A stretch of DNA of 64,000 nt, taken from positions 186,001-250,000 of the forward strand of contig JAEUWY010000015.1 in the NCBI GenBank assembly GCA_022059125.1, given 5' to 3'. A program made the translations under genes and the position numbers. The notes under the pieces are model-generated. The model was given only the letters and a program-made list of their open reading frames with translations, was not told the origin of the DNA and ran no database searches. This document shows, in pieces, positions 48,394 through 60,600 of this stretch (its first letter is position 1; every line of letters starts with the position of its first letter). This DNA comes from Corynespora cassiicola. Lineage: Eukaryota; Ascomycota; Dothideomycetes; Pleosporales; Corynesporascaceae.

Positions 48394-48962
48394 TACCCTT
48401 TCCTCATCTGACTCTGGACTATTTCAGTTTGGCGGGGGTGCCATCAAACATTTGCTTACCTACGGCCGTTATGTATCATGATATCACGAGTATCGCCTGC
48501 AAATACTCAGACCAGGTAGCTTGAATGAGCACAGAAGTACATCTGTTACATCAAATGGCCGTTTACTTTGCCTCCAGCCTGTTTAAAAATTTTGAAAATT
48601 CTTGTAGCATGCCTGGTTTTTCGTCGAGGATTCCCGTGCCCTCCGGTCGAAGGCGTAATGTTTCATGGAAACCAGCATATGAAAGCCAATTTTCCTTTTG
48701 GAAAGAAACTCGTTTGCTTTATCTATGACATGAGCCCCATGGTATGGTGCGAAACGCGTGCAGTGCGCCTGACCAACCTCAGCGATTTTTTTACTCCTTG
48801 TCAGTACTAATTCACTCAGGCAACTATTCTTTAAACTTCAAAACCCCACCAAGCCTTGAACCCCACCCCCTTCCCCAACCTCAACACGCAATTGTCCCCT
48901 ACCTACCCACATTTGAACCTCAGTCAACTTTCTTTATTGCTCTTTTGTAGTTCGCAACGACC
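48394..48962. other. intergenic region between LSm6 and the unknown 663-residue protein
   Basis: 569 bp, no gene recognised; AT-rich middle (48550-48720) and C-rich end. Confidence 0.55.
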
Positions 48963-51025
48963 ATGCCGCTCCGCAAAATGACCAATTTGCGGGTGCATCG
49001 CAGAGGTTTCGTGCCATCTATCAAGTCTGTTGTCGCATTCTCGACTCTGCAAGCTAGCGATGACCATTTTCGAGGTACCGAATCCTCCACTCCAGCAAAC
49101 CGGCTACTAAGCTCGACGCTAGTTGATTCGCAGTCAACCTCCTGGGAGGACGTTGCAACCATCGACCTGGAACCTCCTAATAGAGTCAAGAAGCGCGTGA
49201 CCTTTGCTCTCCCAGACGAAGTCGGGTCCGTTGAAGATACTTCAGATGGCTCGCACAGTGCAGGCAACCATCTCGAAATTCCTCCAAGTCGCGAGCTTCC
49301 TCCAAGTCGCGAGCTTCCTTCAAGCCGCGAGCTTCGTTCGAGTTGCGAAATTCGTCCCAGCAATATACGCGTGGGACATAGCAGTCCCACCACCGCAGTG
49401 ACAGCTATGTCGCCGCCAGCTTCCCACATAAGCTCACTTAGTCATGACCGGCGACACCCCGCGGAAGAAGGCCCACGTCTCACGCAAAGGGACGAGCTCC
49501 CTAATGGTTCTCGATTGCAATGCGCATTGGACAATTCGACATCTGACGGCGAACACAACCTATCTGCATCTGTCAGATCAGCACTCCGTAGGAACAGCTA
49601 CTCGACCATATCTACGCCTGTTCTCCGCAAACTGGTCAACCTCTTTGCCGGCAAACGGACAGACCCGGGTGTAGATACAGGGCAGCGCCAGCTCTCCCAG
49701 AGTTCTGCATCTGTAACCGGCTCTGTTGTTTTGGCACTAAAGCCATGGCTCGCCCACGAAGTACCGCCTGCATCTTTGCCTAAGCCCACCAATAGTTTCA
49801 GGCCTTCGTCGGACCCTGAAGAAGAGCACCAGTTGACTATTCAGTCGTACAAAGAATCAGTGCTTTTACTGAACAACAAATTCCCTGATGACCGTCAGCA
49901 TCGTAGACGCGTCAGAGAGCCTGCCACCGACCCCAAGGCCTGGATGTACCCTTCCACATGCAAAGAGCACCCCGGCCATCCAGCTTACATCCGGATTGAC
50001 AAGTCTCGCGAAGGCCGCTTTCATGGCACCTATTGGGTCCACCCTGACCTTTTCCGCCCCAAAATTGTCATTCGTGGCGGCTTCTCAGGCCTAGAGGCTC
50101 TTCCTTCGAGTGGTCCCCGGGATTTTGGAGGCGAGTCCAGGTTACTTGATCGAGACGGTGAGAACTGGCCAGTCTTTCACGAGCAAATTCCTTGGGGCAG
50201 TAGGACATGGCAGCGATGGTTTTATCCTCCGGGCTGGTGGGAGTACTTGGAGAACTTGCAGCAAGGAATGCACAGTAGGTTCATAGATAGTAATTTTTGG
50301 GGGGAAGGGGTTATCATGCCTCGACTTATTGTTAACGAAGCACAGGTCATGAGCAACACCAATTCTCGATCCGGGACGACCAAGATAACGAGGATTTGTA
50401 TGAAGATCCGCCTTCATCACCAGGTATCTCACAGAAAGTAGACAAGGGAAAGGCGCCTGTTTGGAATAACTACCAGCCTTACTTGAACGGCACCCAGGAA
50501 TACAGCAACCCAGCTTATCCCCCGACACCAGCCCTGACACTGGAATCCTGCAGCCACAAGGACGAGAACGCATCATCTACGGCTAGCCCCTTGCCAGTCC
50601 CAATCACGGAGACCCACATCCAAGCAGATGCCGAGGCGGCCCCCCCTTCCCCGCCCCTCACCGATAGCTCCTCAAGCTCCCAAGCAATCATTGACTTCGA
50701 CCCCTCCCTCCCCTCCCCACAATTCCTCTCCGCGGCCCAGCATCGCCACGACCCACGAATCTCCCTCCTCTCGGCCATACTCCCCCGACAAAACCCGGCG
50801 ACGGCGTACGTGCCGCCCCCACGCTCCCCACGCGATGGACTGATGCCAAACTGCTGGATCCCAGCCAACGAGGACTATCCACCAGGACCGACGGTGCGCT
50901 ACGAGGGGCATTGGTTCTGGCCGTACACGGAGCTCACGGTGCAGCAGGCGGTGCTGAATCATCACCAGCCGCTTCGGATTCCCAGGGAGATTGTTCAGTT
51001 TACGGGAGCGCTGCCTAGGATGTAA
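48963..51025 (+). CDS. Large low-complexity protein of unknown function
   Basis: Two exons (48963-50274, 50346-51025; 71-bp intron with GTAGGT donor and CACAG acceptor) give 663 residues. The first ~300 residues are Ser/Thr/Pro-rich and probably disordered, with four tandem units of the type PPSREL at about residues 107-130. A folded-looking, Trp-rich block follows at about 300-440 (DPKAWMYPSTC, GRFHGTYWVHPD, RTWQRWFYPPGWWEYLENL). The rest is again low complexity, with a final Trp/Tyr-rich stretch (GHWFWPYTELTV). I recognise no family. No signal peptide or membrane segment. The neighbouring minus-strand gene is also of unknown, low-complexity type. Confidence 0.65.
49284..49350 (+). repeat. 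In-frame tandem repeat encoding PPSREL-like units
   Basis: About four copies of an 18-bp unit related to CCAAGTCGCGAGCTTCCT within the coding exon, giving PSRELP repeats. The first copies are near identical and later ones drift. Confidence 0.85.
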
Positions 51026-51549
51026 CGTTTGGGGCAGGATTTCGGAATATTAGCTGGGTTTTTTTTAACAGGCGCTTTGGTGAGTCGATGGATCATGATG
51101 GTCATTGTTTGGGACTGATTGCGTAGGCTTGCGCTTGGGTTGTAGGTTTCTGGCGTTTTGGGTTTTTGGGTTTTTGCTCTGGTTTTGCTTTGGTTCTGCT
51201 TTGGGTGTACTTTACTTTGGTTGTCGATACCCCTTAATGCTGCGAAGAGGTGGGGCGATCAGATATTGTGGTTACTGCATTGGGAGGGCGTGGTTCTTTT
51301 GTTTTTGTTGCCTTGCTGATACCCGTCCGCTTGGGTGCGCGGCAGGTCGGCGGACGTTGTCAGTGGTTTGTCAACAGGACAGGGGGCGGAATACAAGTGC
51401 AGAGCGGCCGTCTCATTCGTTCGCAATACCTGACTGTAGTCGAGACTTTAATGCGTAATACAACATGTGGCTTTACCGAGAGCAAAAAGGGGTGCAGAGC
51501 TTCTTCCAGCGAATGCTTGTGAAAAATTCCACACCTTCCTGTCTGCAGA
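51026..51549. other. intergenic region between two unknown genes
   Basis: 524 bp between convergent genes; a GGTTTTGGTTTTTGG-like G/T-rich stretch at 51150-51230. No gene supported. Confidence 0.55.
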
Positions 51550-52425
51550 TTATCCTCCTAATCTAGCCTTTTTGAGATGGACGGTGACCAGTCCTCCCGT
51601 GGGCCCATCGGTATCGACTTCCAGGCGGAGAAGGCCATCGTTGGTTACTTCGCACTTTGGAGATTCGCCGTTAGCCGTAGAGTCGAAATGCCCACCAAAT
51701 TCCTCCACAAAGTGTTCTATTGCCTTTTCGATGGCTGGTCGAATGGTAGTATATGTGCCAACGACTTCGTGGGTGTCGTCCGTATATGTGCTCCTCTTGT
51801 CTGATGATACAACTACGTGATAGATTGTGCCTTTCGGATCTGGAGGTGCGTTCGCTAGAATACGAGACGATTTTTCGATTGCTTCCCGGAGACCAAGAGG
51901 ATATGTTTCAGGCTTTCCGTATCTTGCCCAGGAAGAAAGGGGCTTGTCCGGAAATTGTTTAGGAAGTGTACGGTGCTGAATCGTGTGTGGTGATTGGAAT
52001 GGAGAACCATGGCCGGGGTGCTGCGCTTGAACTCGTCTGCTGTGGTTGATCAAAGATGGATGAACTCGTGTCTGTATTGGGCCTACTCCTGGCCTGCTGG
52101 CTTGAAATGGGATTGGGGGCACCGAGGCTGACGTATAAGCTGGCGTGGGTATCTGGGCTAATGTCTGTACAGGACTTCCAAACTGCTGCTTGTGTCTTAG
52201 GATATGCTCTCGGTGGTCTTCAAACTGCGCTCGCAGTACGTCGCTGCGATATGCAGCATTGCGAGCCTGGACGCCTGGACCGAGATCTCGGGAGTACCGG
52301 CTGAGGTCGCTACTGCAGTCTAAGTTGAGAAGGTTCCGTGGTGCTTCAGAGGGCTTTTGTTGAGGCCGGATGTCCGGTCTCTTGATATGTGAGGTGTTGA
52401 GTAGAGGAACCATTACCGAAGCCAT
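51550..52425 (-). CDS. Hypothetical protein, 291 residues
   Basis: A single open frame from the ATG at 52425. The N-terminal ~190 residues are Pro/Gln/Ser-rich and look disordered. The C-terminal ~100 residues look folded (alternating strands and a helix: GTIYHVVVSSDKRSTY, TIRPAIEKAIEHFVEEFGGHF, LRLEVDTDGPTGG). No family recognised. Another open stretch upstream (to about 52546, starting MKQPKRRVEILFKGF) could be a first exon joined by an intron near 52390, so the N-terminus is uncertain. Confidence 0.55.
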   Translation of the reverse strand: MASVMVPLLNTSHIKRPDIRPQQKPSEAPRNLLNLDCSSDLSRYSRDLGPGVQARNAAYRSDVLRAQFEDHREHILRHKQQFGSPVQTLAQIPTPAYTSASVPPIPFQASRPGVGPIQTRVHPSLINHSRRVQAQHPGHGSPFQSPHTIQHRTLPKQFPDKPLSSWARYGKPETYPLGLREAIEKSSRILANAPPDPKGTIYHVVVSSDKRSTYTDDTHEVVGTYTTIRPAIEKAIEHFVEEFGGHFDSTANGESPKCEVTNDGLLRLEVDTDGPTGGLVTVHLKKARLGG

Positions 52426-53166
52426 CGGGATCGGGAGGAGATGGAATGGAGAAGTGGGGGGAGACCTTGACAGTCCGGGGGGAGATGAATCCTTTGAATA
52501 GAATTTCGACGCGTCGTTTCGGCTGTTTCATCATGTCGATCATCACGATTTCACGTGAGGTGTCACGGAGCGCTAGTCACGATAAGGCATGGCGAAGGCG
52601 CTATCTCGGAGCTTACTCCGGTGCATAAGACCGGCTCTCTTCCTTGTTTGTCTACCCCTTGCTTTAAGGTGTTGTTTGAACTGGACACACCATCCAGAAC
52701 AGCGTATGCATTCGTAAAAGGATCGCATTGCTTCGATGACGCGTCTCCGCACTTGTTTGTAAACAACACGGCCCAAGATGTTTGACTCATGAAGCCTGTT
52801 TTCTTTTTTGGTGCCACTGGTCGAGCCCAACGGCGATTTTCAAACGCAATTATTCAACGCCTTGCGGTATGAGACATGTCTTATCTCATCCTATCTAGTA
52901 TGCAGATGGTTGAGAGAGTGATTTTACTGCATCTAGTAAGAAGAAAATGTCGCCTCCAAAGCCATGAATCGAGTCGGATATTGTAAACCTAATCGGTCCT
53001 AAATTCTGGTCCAAGATCAACGGGTCCACATTACATCAGGGCCATCAAACGCTCCATTCCGATGACACATTTCATTAATTTATGCCGAGTGATTTGAATA
53101 AGCAAGTGTTTCATAGGCTCAAGGGGGGCACAAGATAATGTTTGTATATTGCTTTCTCCCAACTGT
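52426..53166. other. intergenic region before the caspase-pseudokinase gene
   Basis: 741 bp between two minus-strand genes. Only small overlapping ORFs with no motif; no repeats noticed. Confidence 0.5.
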
Positions 53167-55430
53167 TCAGATCCTACCAACCAACTTCTGGAGGCGTCCA
53201 TGGATGTCAGTCTGGAAAAGTCTCTGCATCTCGTAATTGCCCATACCAGCAGACTTCTCGTCAAACTCAAAGCATCCCAATATAGCATCAGCAAAAATGT
53301 CACCAATTTGGTGCGCGAAATCACGCTTCAGCTTTGCGAGTATATCTGCCCTGAATGTCTGTGGCTGAACAGTCTTCTTGGCTTTGATATATTCATCAAT
53401 CCTTCGCCATTGTGCAATCTCCGTCAGTACCACTCCCAGCGAATACACATCGAATGCCCTCGTGAATTTTACTTGCGGATGCGACCAGCGATCAGGGTGG
53501 CGGTAGACGTTGCGTTCAAATAAGTGACTTTCTTCCATGTTTGTTCCGGCTGCCATAGCACGAGCATATTCGAACCCGAAGAGCCATGGTGAAGAGAAGT
53601 CTATGTGAAGCTCTCCGCTGCCCAAGTCGTCATTGTCATCCATGGGCATAGCGAAATAACAGATATTGTCACTACGAATTTCTTTGTGGATCCATTCCAC
53701 GCGGTGGAGATTTTCGACTGCTGTAGTAATGGCATGTGCCATCTCCACCCTAATGCTCAGAGACATACGTGACCGGTCTTTATATAGCGACTGAAGCGTA
53801 TAGGGGGGCATACGGACCGACTTCTCTTTCGGCCCGAGTTGAAAGACGAGCCCAAACCGATTCCGTGCTTCTTCGTGGACGTAGCCAAGGCCAGGGAGGA
53901 TGTGGAACCCAAGATCTTTTCCATGGCAGAGTTGACTCGACATTTTCTCCAGCTGCTCGATGGTCTGAGGAAATGGGTCGCCATTATCGTCTGGGCTGTA
54001 CTCGAAGAAGTCTATAATGACGTCACGCTTGTCCATCTTGCCTTTGACGAATCTTTCACCACTATATTGATAGTGCAGCTGCCTTCGAGGAATTTCATAA
54101 GACGTTTGCGATGTTGTAGTTGGGGATTTAACGTTTTCATGAAGGGATATACTTTCAAAGGCATCAAAGAATATTTCCTCGTCACCCTCAGTGACTTGTT
54201 CTATGCTTGCCTTGTCGAGATCGAGGAGCATTGGGGTTTCGATGGCAGTTTTGGCCGCGTCAATGCCAGCTTGTATAGAGCTTAATGTCTCGCGTATAGC
54301 TTCGCTATTACCATCTGTATCTGGGTTTCGCGCATTTTGCATGGCTGTTGCCATTTGCGTATCTAGGTATTGCAGCTGTCTTAGGATTTCCTCCTGTGCG
54401 GATTTCGAAAACTTCCTGAATGTAGAGTCCCGAGGAAACGCTCGATGATCGAGATTCTTCTGCAGACGACGTGCCTTTAAAACGATTGCTTCGATGTTGA
54501 CTGCTGACACGTTCCTGGGTGCATTTGTTTTCAGCCAGTCCGAAATCTGAATTCCGTCCAAATCATCTGTGAGAGAAGCTCGAAATAAGATATAACCAGC
54601 GGGCTTTTTCTTGAAGCGCGGGTCTGAGGGTGGCATGAGTCTCTTGAGATGGATGCTTGTCGGATCGTCGCTGCCTATCGATCTACAAAAAGGTGTTTCT
54701 AAATATCTTTGTTAGTACTGGTTTCCTCAGTCTCAAGACGCTATAGAACCAACCACGTGTGTGCTCTTCTACAAGTTCGGAGAGCTTCGTCACCCTCAAA
54801 CCAACATTCATGTCTTGGCTCGATAGAATTTTGAGGAGTGCCCAGGTGAATGAGCCCTCGCCAGGTATAGGGGTTTCTAGGTTTTTTGCACATGCTGCTA
54901 AGACTTCGAACTTGCCACCAAGCTTTTCACCTTTTGTAAATAGGGTCGCATTGCAGCAGTCAAGAACAAGTAAGACATCGCCAAGTGCGTCGAAACAGGA
55001 CGTCTGGATATCCGACCAGATCAAGGTAGGCCCACCTGATCTTTCCCTAAAATGAATGTGAGTAAGGCTATACACTGACCCTATATTATACGTACGCTGC
55101 CCATTTGGCCTTGCCATTAAACTCAACACAGTGTCCCGTGTAATAGATAATTGAAAGACTTCTTTTCTCGAGCGCGAATTCATCAATGAAAGCAGCCACT
55201 TCTTTGCGTAGGCGTGCCTGTTGCTTCCCATCGCTTGGCAAAGGAAATGAGGCAACATGAAAGTTGAGAGCCTGTCCGAAAAGTTGGCGCAGTGCCATCA
55301 ATTCACCATCCACATCCAAATCTCCGTCTTTCCAGAAGATGAGAAGGACACTGACTCCATCGTAGTCAGACCTATCTACGAAGAAGTTCGCATTGTGTTC
55401 TGTAAAATCAGTTGCAAGCTTAAGCTCCAT
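53167..55430 (-). CDS. Caspase-like peptidase fused to a pseudokinase
   Basis: Three exons (55430-55096, 55046-54757, 54698-53167) join in phase to 718 residues. Residues about 1-230 form a caspase-like (C14) domain with the catalytic His in IYYTGHC and the catalytic Cys in VLLVLDCCNAT; it ends with the usual TPF...SIHL strand. A helical linker follows (about 230-400). From about 400 a protein-kinase-like fold is seen, but with decayed catalysis: HRDLKxxN reads HKEIRSDN, and the DFG site reads GFE. This kinase style is common in fungal HeLo/NLR-type cell-death proteins and is probably non-catalytic. The protein would be a self-contained protease-sensor of programmed cell death; that is inference. 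The start is the first Met; a longer N-terminus is possible. Confidence 0.8.
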
Positions 55431-55560
55431 GTCGTGAAATTTGTTTCTGACATCTGAGGTATCGTCACATCATGGCGCAGAACAAGTTTTGAGGGGCTGA
55501 TAAGCGGAAATGACTAATATTGTAACACGAGACTAGGGTATTAATATAGAATCCTACGCC
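55431..55560. promoter_or_regulatory. Short divergent region, caspase-like gene / small protein
   Basis: 130 bp between divergent start codons, so the two genes would share a very compact promoter region. Nothing specific recognised. Confidence 0.4.
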
Positions 55561-56029
55561 ATGGAAGAGAACCGAGCCTTGTTCGCCATCAGGCTGAACC
55601 GCAGCCACTGCACCGTCGAGAACACCATTGAAGCTACTTCGGACTCACCGGAACATGTCAAAGCTATATTCATCGGTATTCCAGTTACTTCACATTGCAT
55701 GAAAGCTTAACTGACTTGCCATTAGCAGGCTGTGGATGCACGAGAGCCAGGGAAGGCCCATGTTGATGGCTACGCAAATGCAGCACAAGTAAGACTATGT
55801 CGTCCCAACATCGAATCATATTCCTGAAACCGAACGCAAGTTTCCGACCGAACCTTCGTACTCCGTCAACGAAATCGTATATGTTCAGACTAGCGGCCAA
55901 AATCAGCCGGATGGACCGTTGGTAGTCAAAGCGATTGAAGACGGGAATATGTATAGGCTGAAGTGGCAGAGCACAGGCTCGGAATATCATTGTCTCGTTC
56001 CGGAAGACTGCCTGCTTGTACTTTCGTGA
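55561..56029 (+). CDS. Putative small SH3/chromo-barrel-like protein
   Basis: Likely three exons: 55561-55683, 55729-55788 (or from 55726) and 55841-56029, giving about 124 residues. The last intron is clear (GTAAGA donor at 55789, 52 bp). The first is less so (GTTACT donor, CTGAC branch, acceptor TTAG or GCAG). The final exon reads like a compact beta-barrel (VNEIVYVQTSG, GPLVVKAIEDGNMYRLKW, CLVPEDCLLVLS), similar in rhythm to SH3-like or chromobarrel domains. No family assignment is possible. It sits between the caspase-pseudokinase and DUF6594 genes. It could also be a fragment of a longer gene. Confidence 0.45.
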
Positions 56030-56396
56030 TGAGAACGTGTTGTTGGGCTCAGAAGATGGAATCGCATGGATGCGCCCGGTGAACAGTTAGGCTGAGGGAT
56101 TGCGGGGTGTTGGATAAACCAAAAGCCAATCAACTCTCTGGGCTGCTGCCGCCACGTATGATCGCGTTCTATAGGGCCGCCAGTTGCCTCCACCATGTGT
56201 GAAAAGAAGAAAGCCTTGCATCATGACCAGAGGCTAGGCTTGGTAGATGGTTGGATCATTGGAATATTCATTTTCGCGCCAAGTTCCTCGGACTTCGGAA
56301 CTCTGACACAGCCTCCTTTGCCAGAAATGCGACCCTTTCGCATCCCACCTTCGATTTTTTTCGGAGGTTGAACATTGAAGGCAAGGGAATCGAATA
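56030..56396. other. intergenic region upstream of the DUF6594 gene
   Basis: 367 bp, no gene seen. Confidence 0.5.
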
Positions 56397-57594
56397 ATGA
56401 CATCGGGCACTATTGCATCCTCGAGTATTCCACAGAGCAACTCATCGGCCACTTTTCGCAGGCGAACAAAGGGTGGGTACAACCGTAACATTCAAAACGT
56501 CACCTAATGGTTGCCTTCTACAGCCCCTCAGTCAACACCGTCTTTCAGCTCAAAGAAATATTTCAAGCACAGATCCTCAAAAGGTAGTTTGGAACTGTTC
56601 ACCTTCACCTTCTACTTAAATAGACGCGTCTTGACACTCAACAGTCGAGTCCTTTCGTCCAGGATACCCCCGCTTAGCAGCTTTTTTCAATAGCGATCGC
56701 ACCCTCTGCGCCTTCAAAAAATTCGGTCGTTTACATGCCCGCACACTGTTATATAAGCAAGACGAGATACTCGAGTTGCAGGAACAACTCGACGAGCTAG
56801 ATTCAAACGAAAAAACAGCATACTTTCTCTATACTCGAAGGCAAGACCGCAATGTCGAGCGACAGGATTTAATGTTGAAGATTGGTGGCAAATTGGCCGA
56901 GTACAGTAGGTCAAATTGAGGCAGTGCCTTGGATGTTTATTAATTCAGGGAAAGATACACTACTCGAAGGATATTACCGCCATTTGGAGAGAAGAAGACC
57001 GCAGGAATCACAGCTTCAAAGCATCAGCAACTGGCTGGAAGGAAACAAACCGATAGTACCGGCGGAGTCTGCTGCATATACTGACTGGGAAGACCTCGTT
57101 TCTCCACATAACCCGTCGGACTATGGGGGTTTGGAACGCTTGTTGGAGAGTTGTGCAATTGTATTGAAGAAGCAAGGAGTCCCATGGGTAAGCAGTGTTC
57201 CCCACGTCTGAACTGAACATATGACTTATGAAATCAGGTCTTTGGTACAAAAGTTCGTACATCTACTGATTTCTTGCATGTCGGCGGCTTATGAGAGACA
57301 CAGCGAGACCAGGAAAAGTCGGACGATGACCACATAATACACTATTCCGCTGATCGAGTGGCCACTATCTCTCGATTCCTCACCGCACTTCTAGCTATTA
57401 CAACCTTGACCATACCAATCGCAGTTTTATACAGCATCGAAAAGATGGAAAGTAGGCTGTGGGTTATCGTGATTTTCACGGCCATATTCTCCGGGGCGCT
57501 ATGCATGACCCAGACCCGGAATTTTGAGATATTCTCGGCAACTGCAGCATACTGTGCAGTCATGGTTGTATTTGTAGCTAATCTTCCTACATGA
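56397..57594 (+). CDS. DUF6594-family membrane protein
   Basis: Six exons (56397-56472, 56524-56583, 56645-56905, 56949-57187, 57238-57252, 57304-57594) join in phase to 313 residues. The family opening GYPRLAAFF and KKFGRLHARTLLYKQDE..LQEQLDELD follow a short Ser/Arg-rich leader. The middle is helical (WLEGNKPIVPAESAAY). The C-terminal ~80 residues hold three transmembrane helices (about 238-255, 262-280 and 290-308). A TGA at 57292 would interrupt the frame, but a 51-bp intron with a GTTCGT donor and CTGAT branch removes it; exon 5 is then only 15 bp. DUF6594 proteins are widespread in filamentous ascomycetes; their function is unknown. It ends 16 bp from the kinase-ankyrin gene stop on the other strand. 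Confidence 0.8.
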
Positions 57595-57610
57595 ATAGAT
57601 CTTGGAGGCA

Positions 57611-60600
57611 TCAAGGAGCTATGTACTGCAGAGGCTCCTCCATCAAACGCTTTATTTCCTCCAGACGCTTAACGAAACCTCTGATTTCGGCTTGACCATG
57701 CTTCTCCGTCTGTATGTCCTCCAATCGAAAATCAAACCGGGCTGCAGTTGCTGTGTACTCCCACCTGGCCCTCTCCTCGCTTTTTTCTCGCTCGCTCAAA
57801 AAGGGAAGGTCTCTCGTCGATGCAGAATGACCCTGCATTGCAACCCTCAACTCCTCCTTGTACAGACGGTTGTTAAGAGCCCGTCTCAAAATCTGTTCGA
57901 CCAGGTCTTGAGGTGTAACCTTGTACTTTGACTTTGTGATTGGGTCGGAGGGATCCAAGTTAGGAGGATGCCACCAACCTTCTGGGTCGGCGCCAAACTC
58001 GAGCAACGCCTCAGCCGATTCCAAATCAGCAAAGGTGATAGCAGAATGTAACGGATATCTAGCCGAGTTAAATCCCAATGCTGGGCAGTTGATGAGCGCC
58101 GGTGCTCGTAGCTTCTCGTGGGCTTTAAGTAGGCGCTTTGTTAGTGGAGGCCTACCACTGCCTTGGATGCACGCAGCATGCAAGACAGTACTTCTCGGTA
58201 TCGGTTCGTTGCCAACACCAAACTTTGTTTTCGCGCCAGCTAGGATCAGTGACGATGCTGTGTCGAACTGGCGATTCAAAACCGCCAGCTCTAGAGCTGT
58301 TACACCATCTCCGTTCGGCAACTCTATGTCTGCGCCATGTTCGAGCAGTAGATGGACCACTTCACTTCTGCCATGTTCGGCTGCCAGTATTAATGGAGTA
58401 GCTCTGCGTCTGTTTTCGATGTGCGAAACTCGGATGTTGACGTCGATTCGTTTGGTTGCAAGCAAAAGTCTTGCAATGTGCGCATTGCCCATAAGCGCGC
58501 AATAATGCAGTGCGTTTCTGCCACTTTCGTCGGGCGGATTCAGGTCTGCCACAAAGGGAAGAACCTTCTTCATCTTCCATGCACTTGAAGTAGCCCTAGG
58601 CTCAGAGCTGACCGCGACGAGTGTGGCCAGATTCATTCCATCTGGCATTGGGATTTCATCTAGTTTTGGACTGGCTTGAAGAAGTTCTTCAATGATGTAC
58701 TTTTCCTCGGCGCAGTTGCGCAACGCGACAATGATAGGAATCTCTTCGAAAAAATCCGGACGGTTAATATCCCAGCCAAAGTCAACCAACACTTGGATAG
58801 TCTTCTTGAGAGCCAGACGAAAAGATGCCCCGTGAATAACGTAACGAGAGAAGGTCGTGGTCGTGCGTGCCAGCAGTGAGGCACCTATCTCGATTGGCTT
58901 CCCCGATACCTTTGCTTGTCGAAGAATTTCTGAGGCTATATCATACAAATGATACTCCAAAGCAATATCGAGTACATTGTAATTCAAGGGAGCAATTATA
59001 GGCGGCTCCCCAGGTAGTCGGTTTCGAATTCTGCATCGTAACGATACGTCGGCTCCCAAAGCAATCAAATGCTGAGCCAATTCGAGATTATGGCATCTCA
59101 CTGCCCAATGAAGGGGGCTACCAATCAGCTCCATACAATTCTCTGGTATGTATATGCCACAGGATGATTGTGCGTTGACTAGGTGGTGGCATATTCCCCG
59201 GTGCCTGATGTTCCTTTTTCCTTGACCATTCATGAGTTCTCTTTGAAATTGGGACCCCACAGAACTATCTCCTTCCTCTTGATCCCCAATTATCAATGTG
59301 TCTGCCATGTATCGAGCTTGGTCGGGTGAAAACCTTGTTAGCCAATGCAGTGGCGTGGGCTCGCCCCTTGTTCCGATAAAGCTGACACACATGGAAGCAA
59401 GGATTCTTGCGGCCTCGAATATACCCATCTTACAGGCTAGAGTGAGAGTGGCTGAAATGTCTACTTGAGATATCTCCGTGTGTTCATTAGGATGGACATG
59501 TGTCCATAATTTTTCGAGAACCGCCAGCTTGGTGGTACCATCTAGGCCAATGAACTCTGACTGATTTTTCTTGAACAAAGACAAAATCAAAGCAGTTTTT
59601 TCCTCTGTGTCATAGGAAGACGGTCTAATGGACAGTTGTGGTGCTTTTATAGCATTTGGTGTGACAAACACAGTGGCATTCTTGACGTGGACGCGATTGC
59701 TGAAGTAAGACGGATTTGATGAGTGTTGACTGGGTCTTTCCTCGTTTCCATTACAGGTCAATACTCGGTTGAGCCGTGCAAGAATCGCTTTTGCCACTGG
59801 ACTTCCGTTTCTGGCTTCTTTTATATAACCCAAGGAACCACTGAGATCCTGCTCACCCCCGAAACCAAGGAAGCAACTTGCACTTAGTTCCATGAGGGCT
59901 GCACAAACACTTTCAGTGTCCTTTGCTTTTGCTACAGTACTTTTCCATGCTTCCACCATACGCTCCTGTATTTCTCTAGGAGGACGTGGCGACATGTCTC
60001 CCTAAACGAGGTTGGTCAGTGACGAAGGAGTTACAACTCCTGTGTGACTTACCTTAAGGAGACTTATTGAATCATTACCGAAATTTCTGGCACCAGAGCT
60101 TCGTGGATCTACCCTGTCGAAAGGAATGACACGGCTTTCTGTCTTCACACTCTCGTTTTTGGCAACTGCCCGGAACTTTTGCCCGCCACGTTCGTTTGCG
60201 AGAAATGTAGGATAATATTCTAGCTGAGTGTAGCCTGATGACTCTAATGGATCGGAGCGATTGAAAATAGATGCACCGACTGCCTTTGGTCTAACCACTG
60301 GTTGGGACCTCATCCTTGGGAGTGAATAAACCACCGGAGGTCTATCACCACTAATTTGGATCAGCAATCTGTTAGATAGAACAAATTAATATAAATACCT
60401 CGCAAAAAGTCGAAGTCTCTCGTAGACCGTTCCTGAATTGGCTCGTTGCGGGGGCCATCTTCGTAGGCAAGACGCTAAGACTCCGGCGATAGTTGCCCAG
60501 GTTTGGCCAAGGCCTGCCTCTTCCATCTCATCCCTCACATCTTGGAGTGTTTCAAGTGCCATGTCTAGCATTTTGTCGTCTTCTCTCTTGTGAACTTCGG

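Noticed and set aside
57292..57294. TGA as a nonsense mutation in the DUF6594 gene
   Set aside because: A 51-bp intron (57253-57303) with good donor, branch and acceptor removes it and keeps phase, so a functional gene is more likely.
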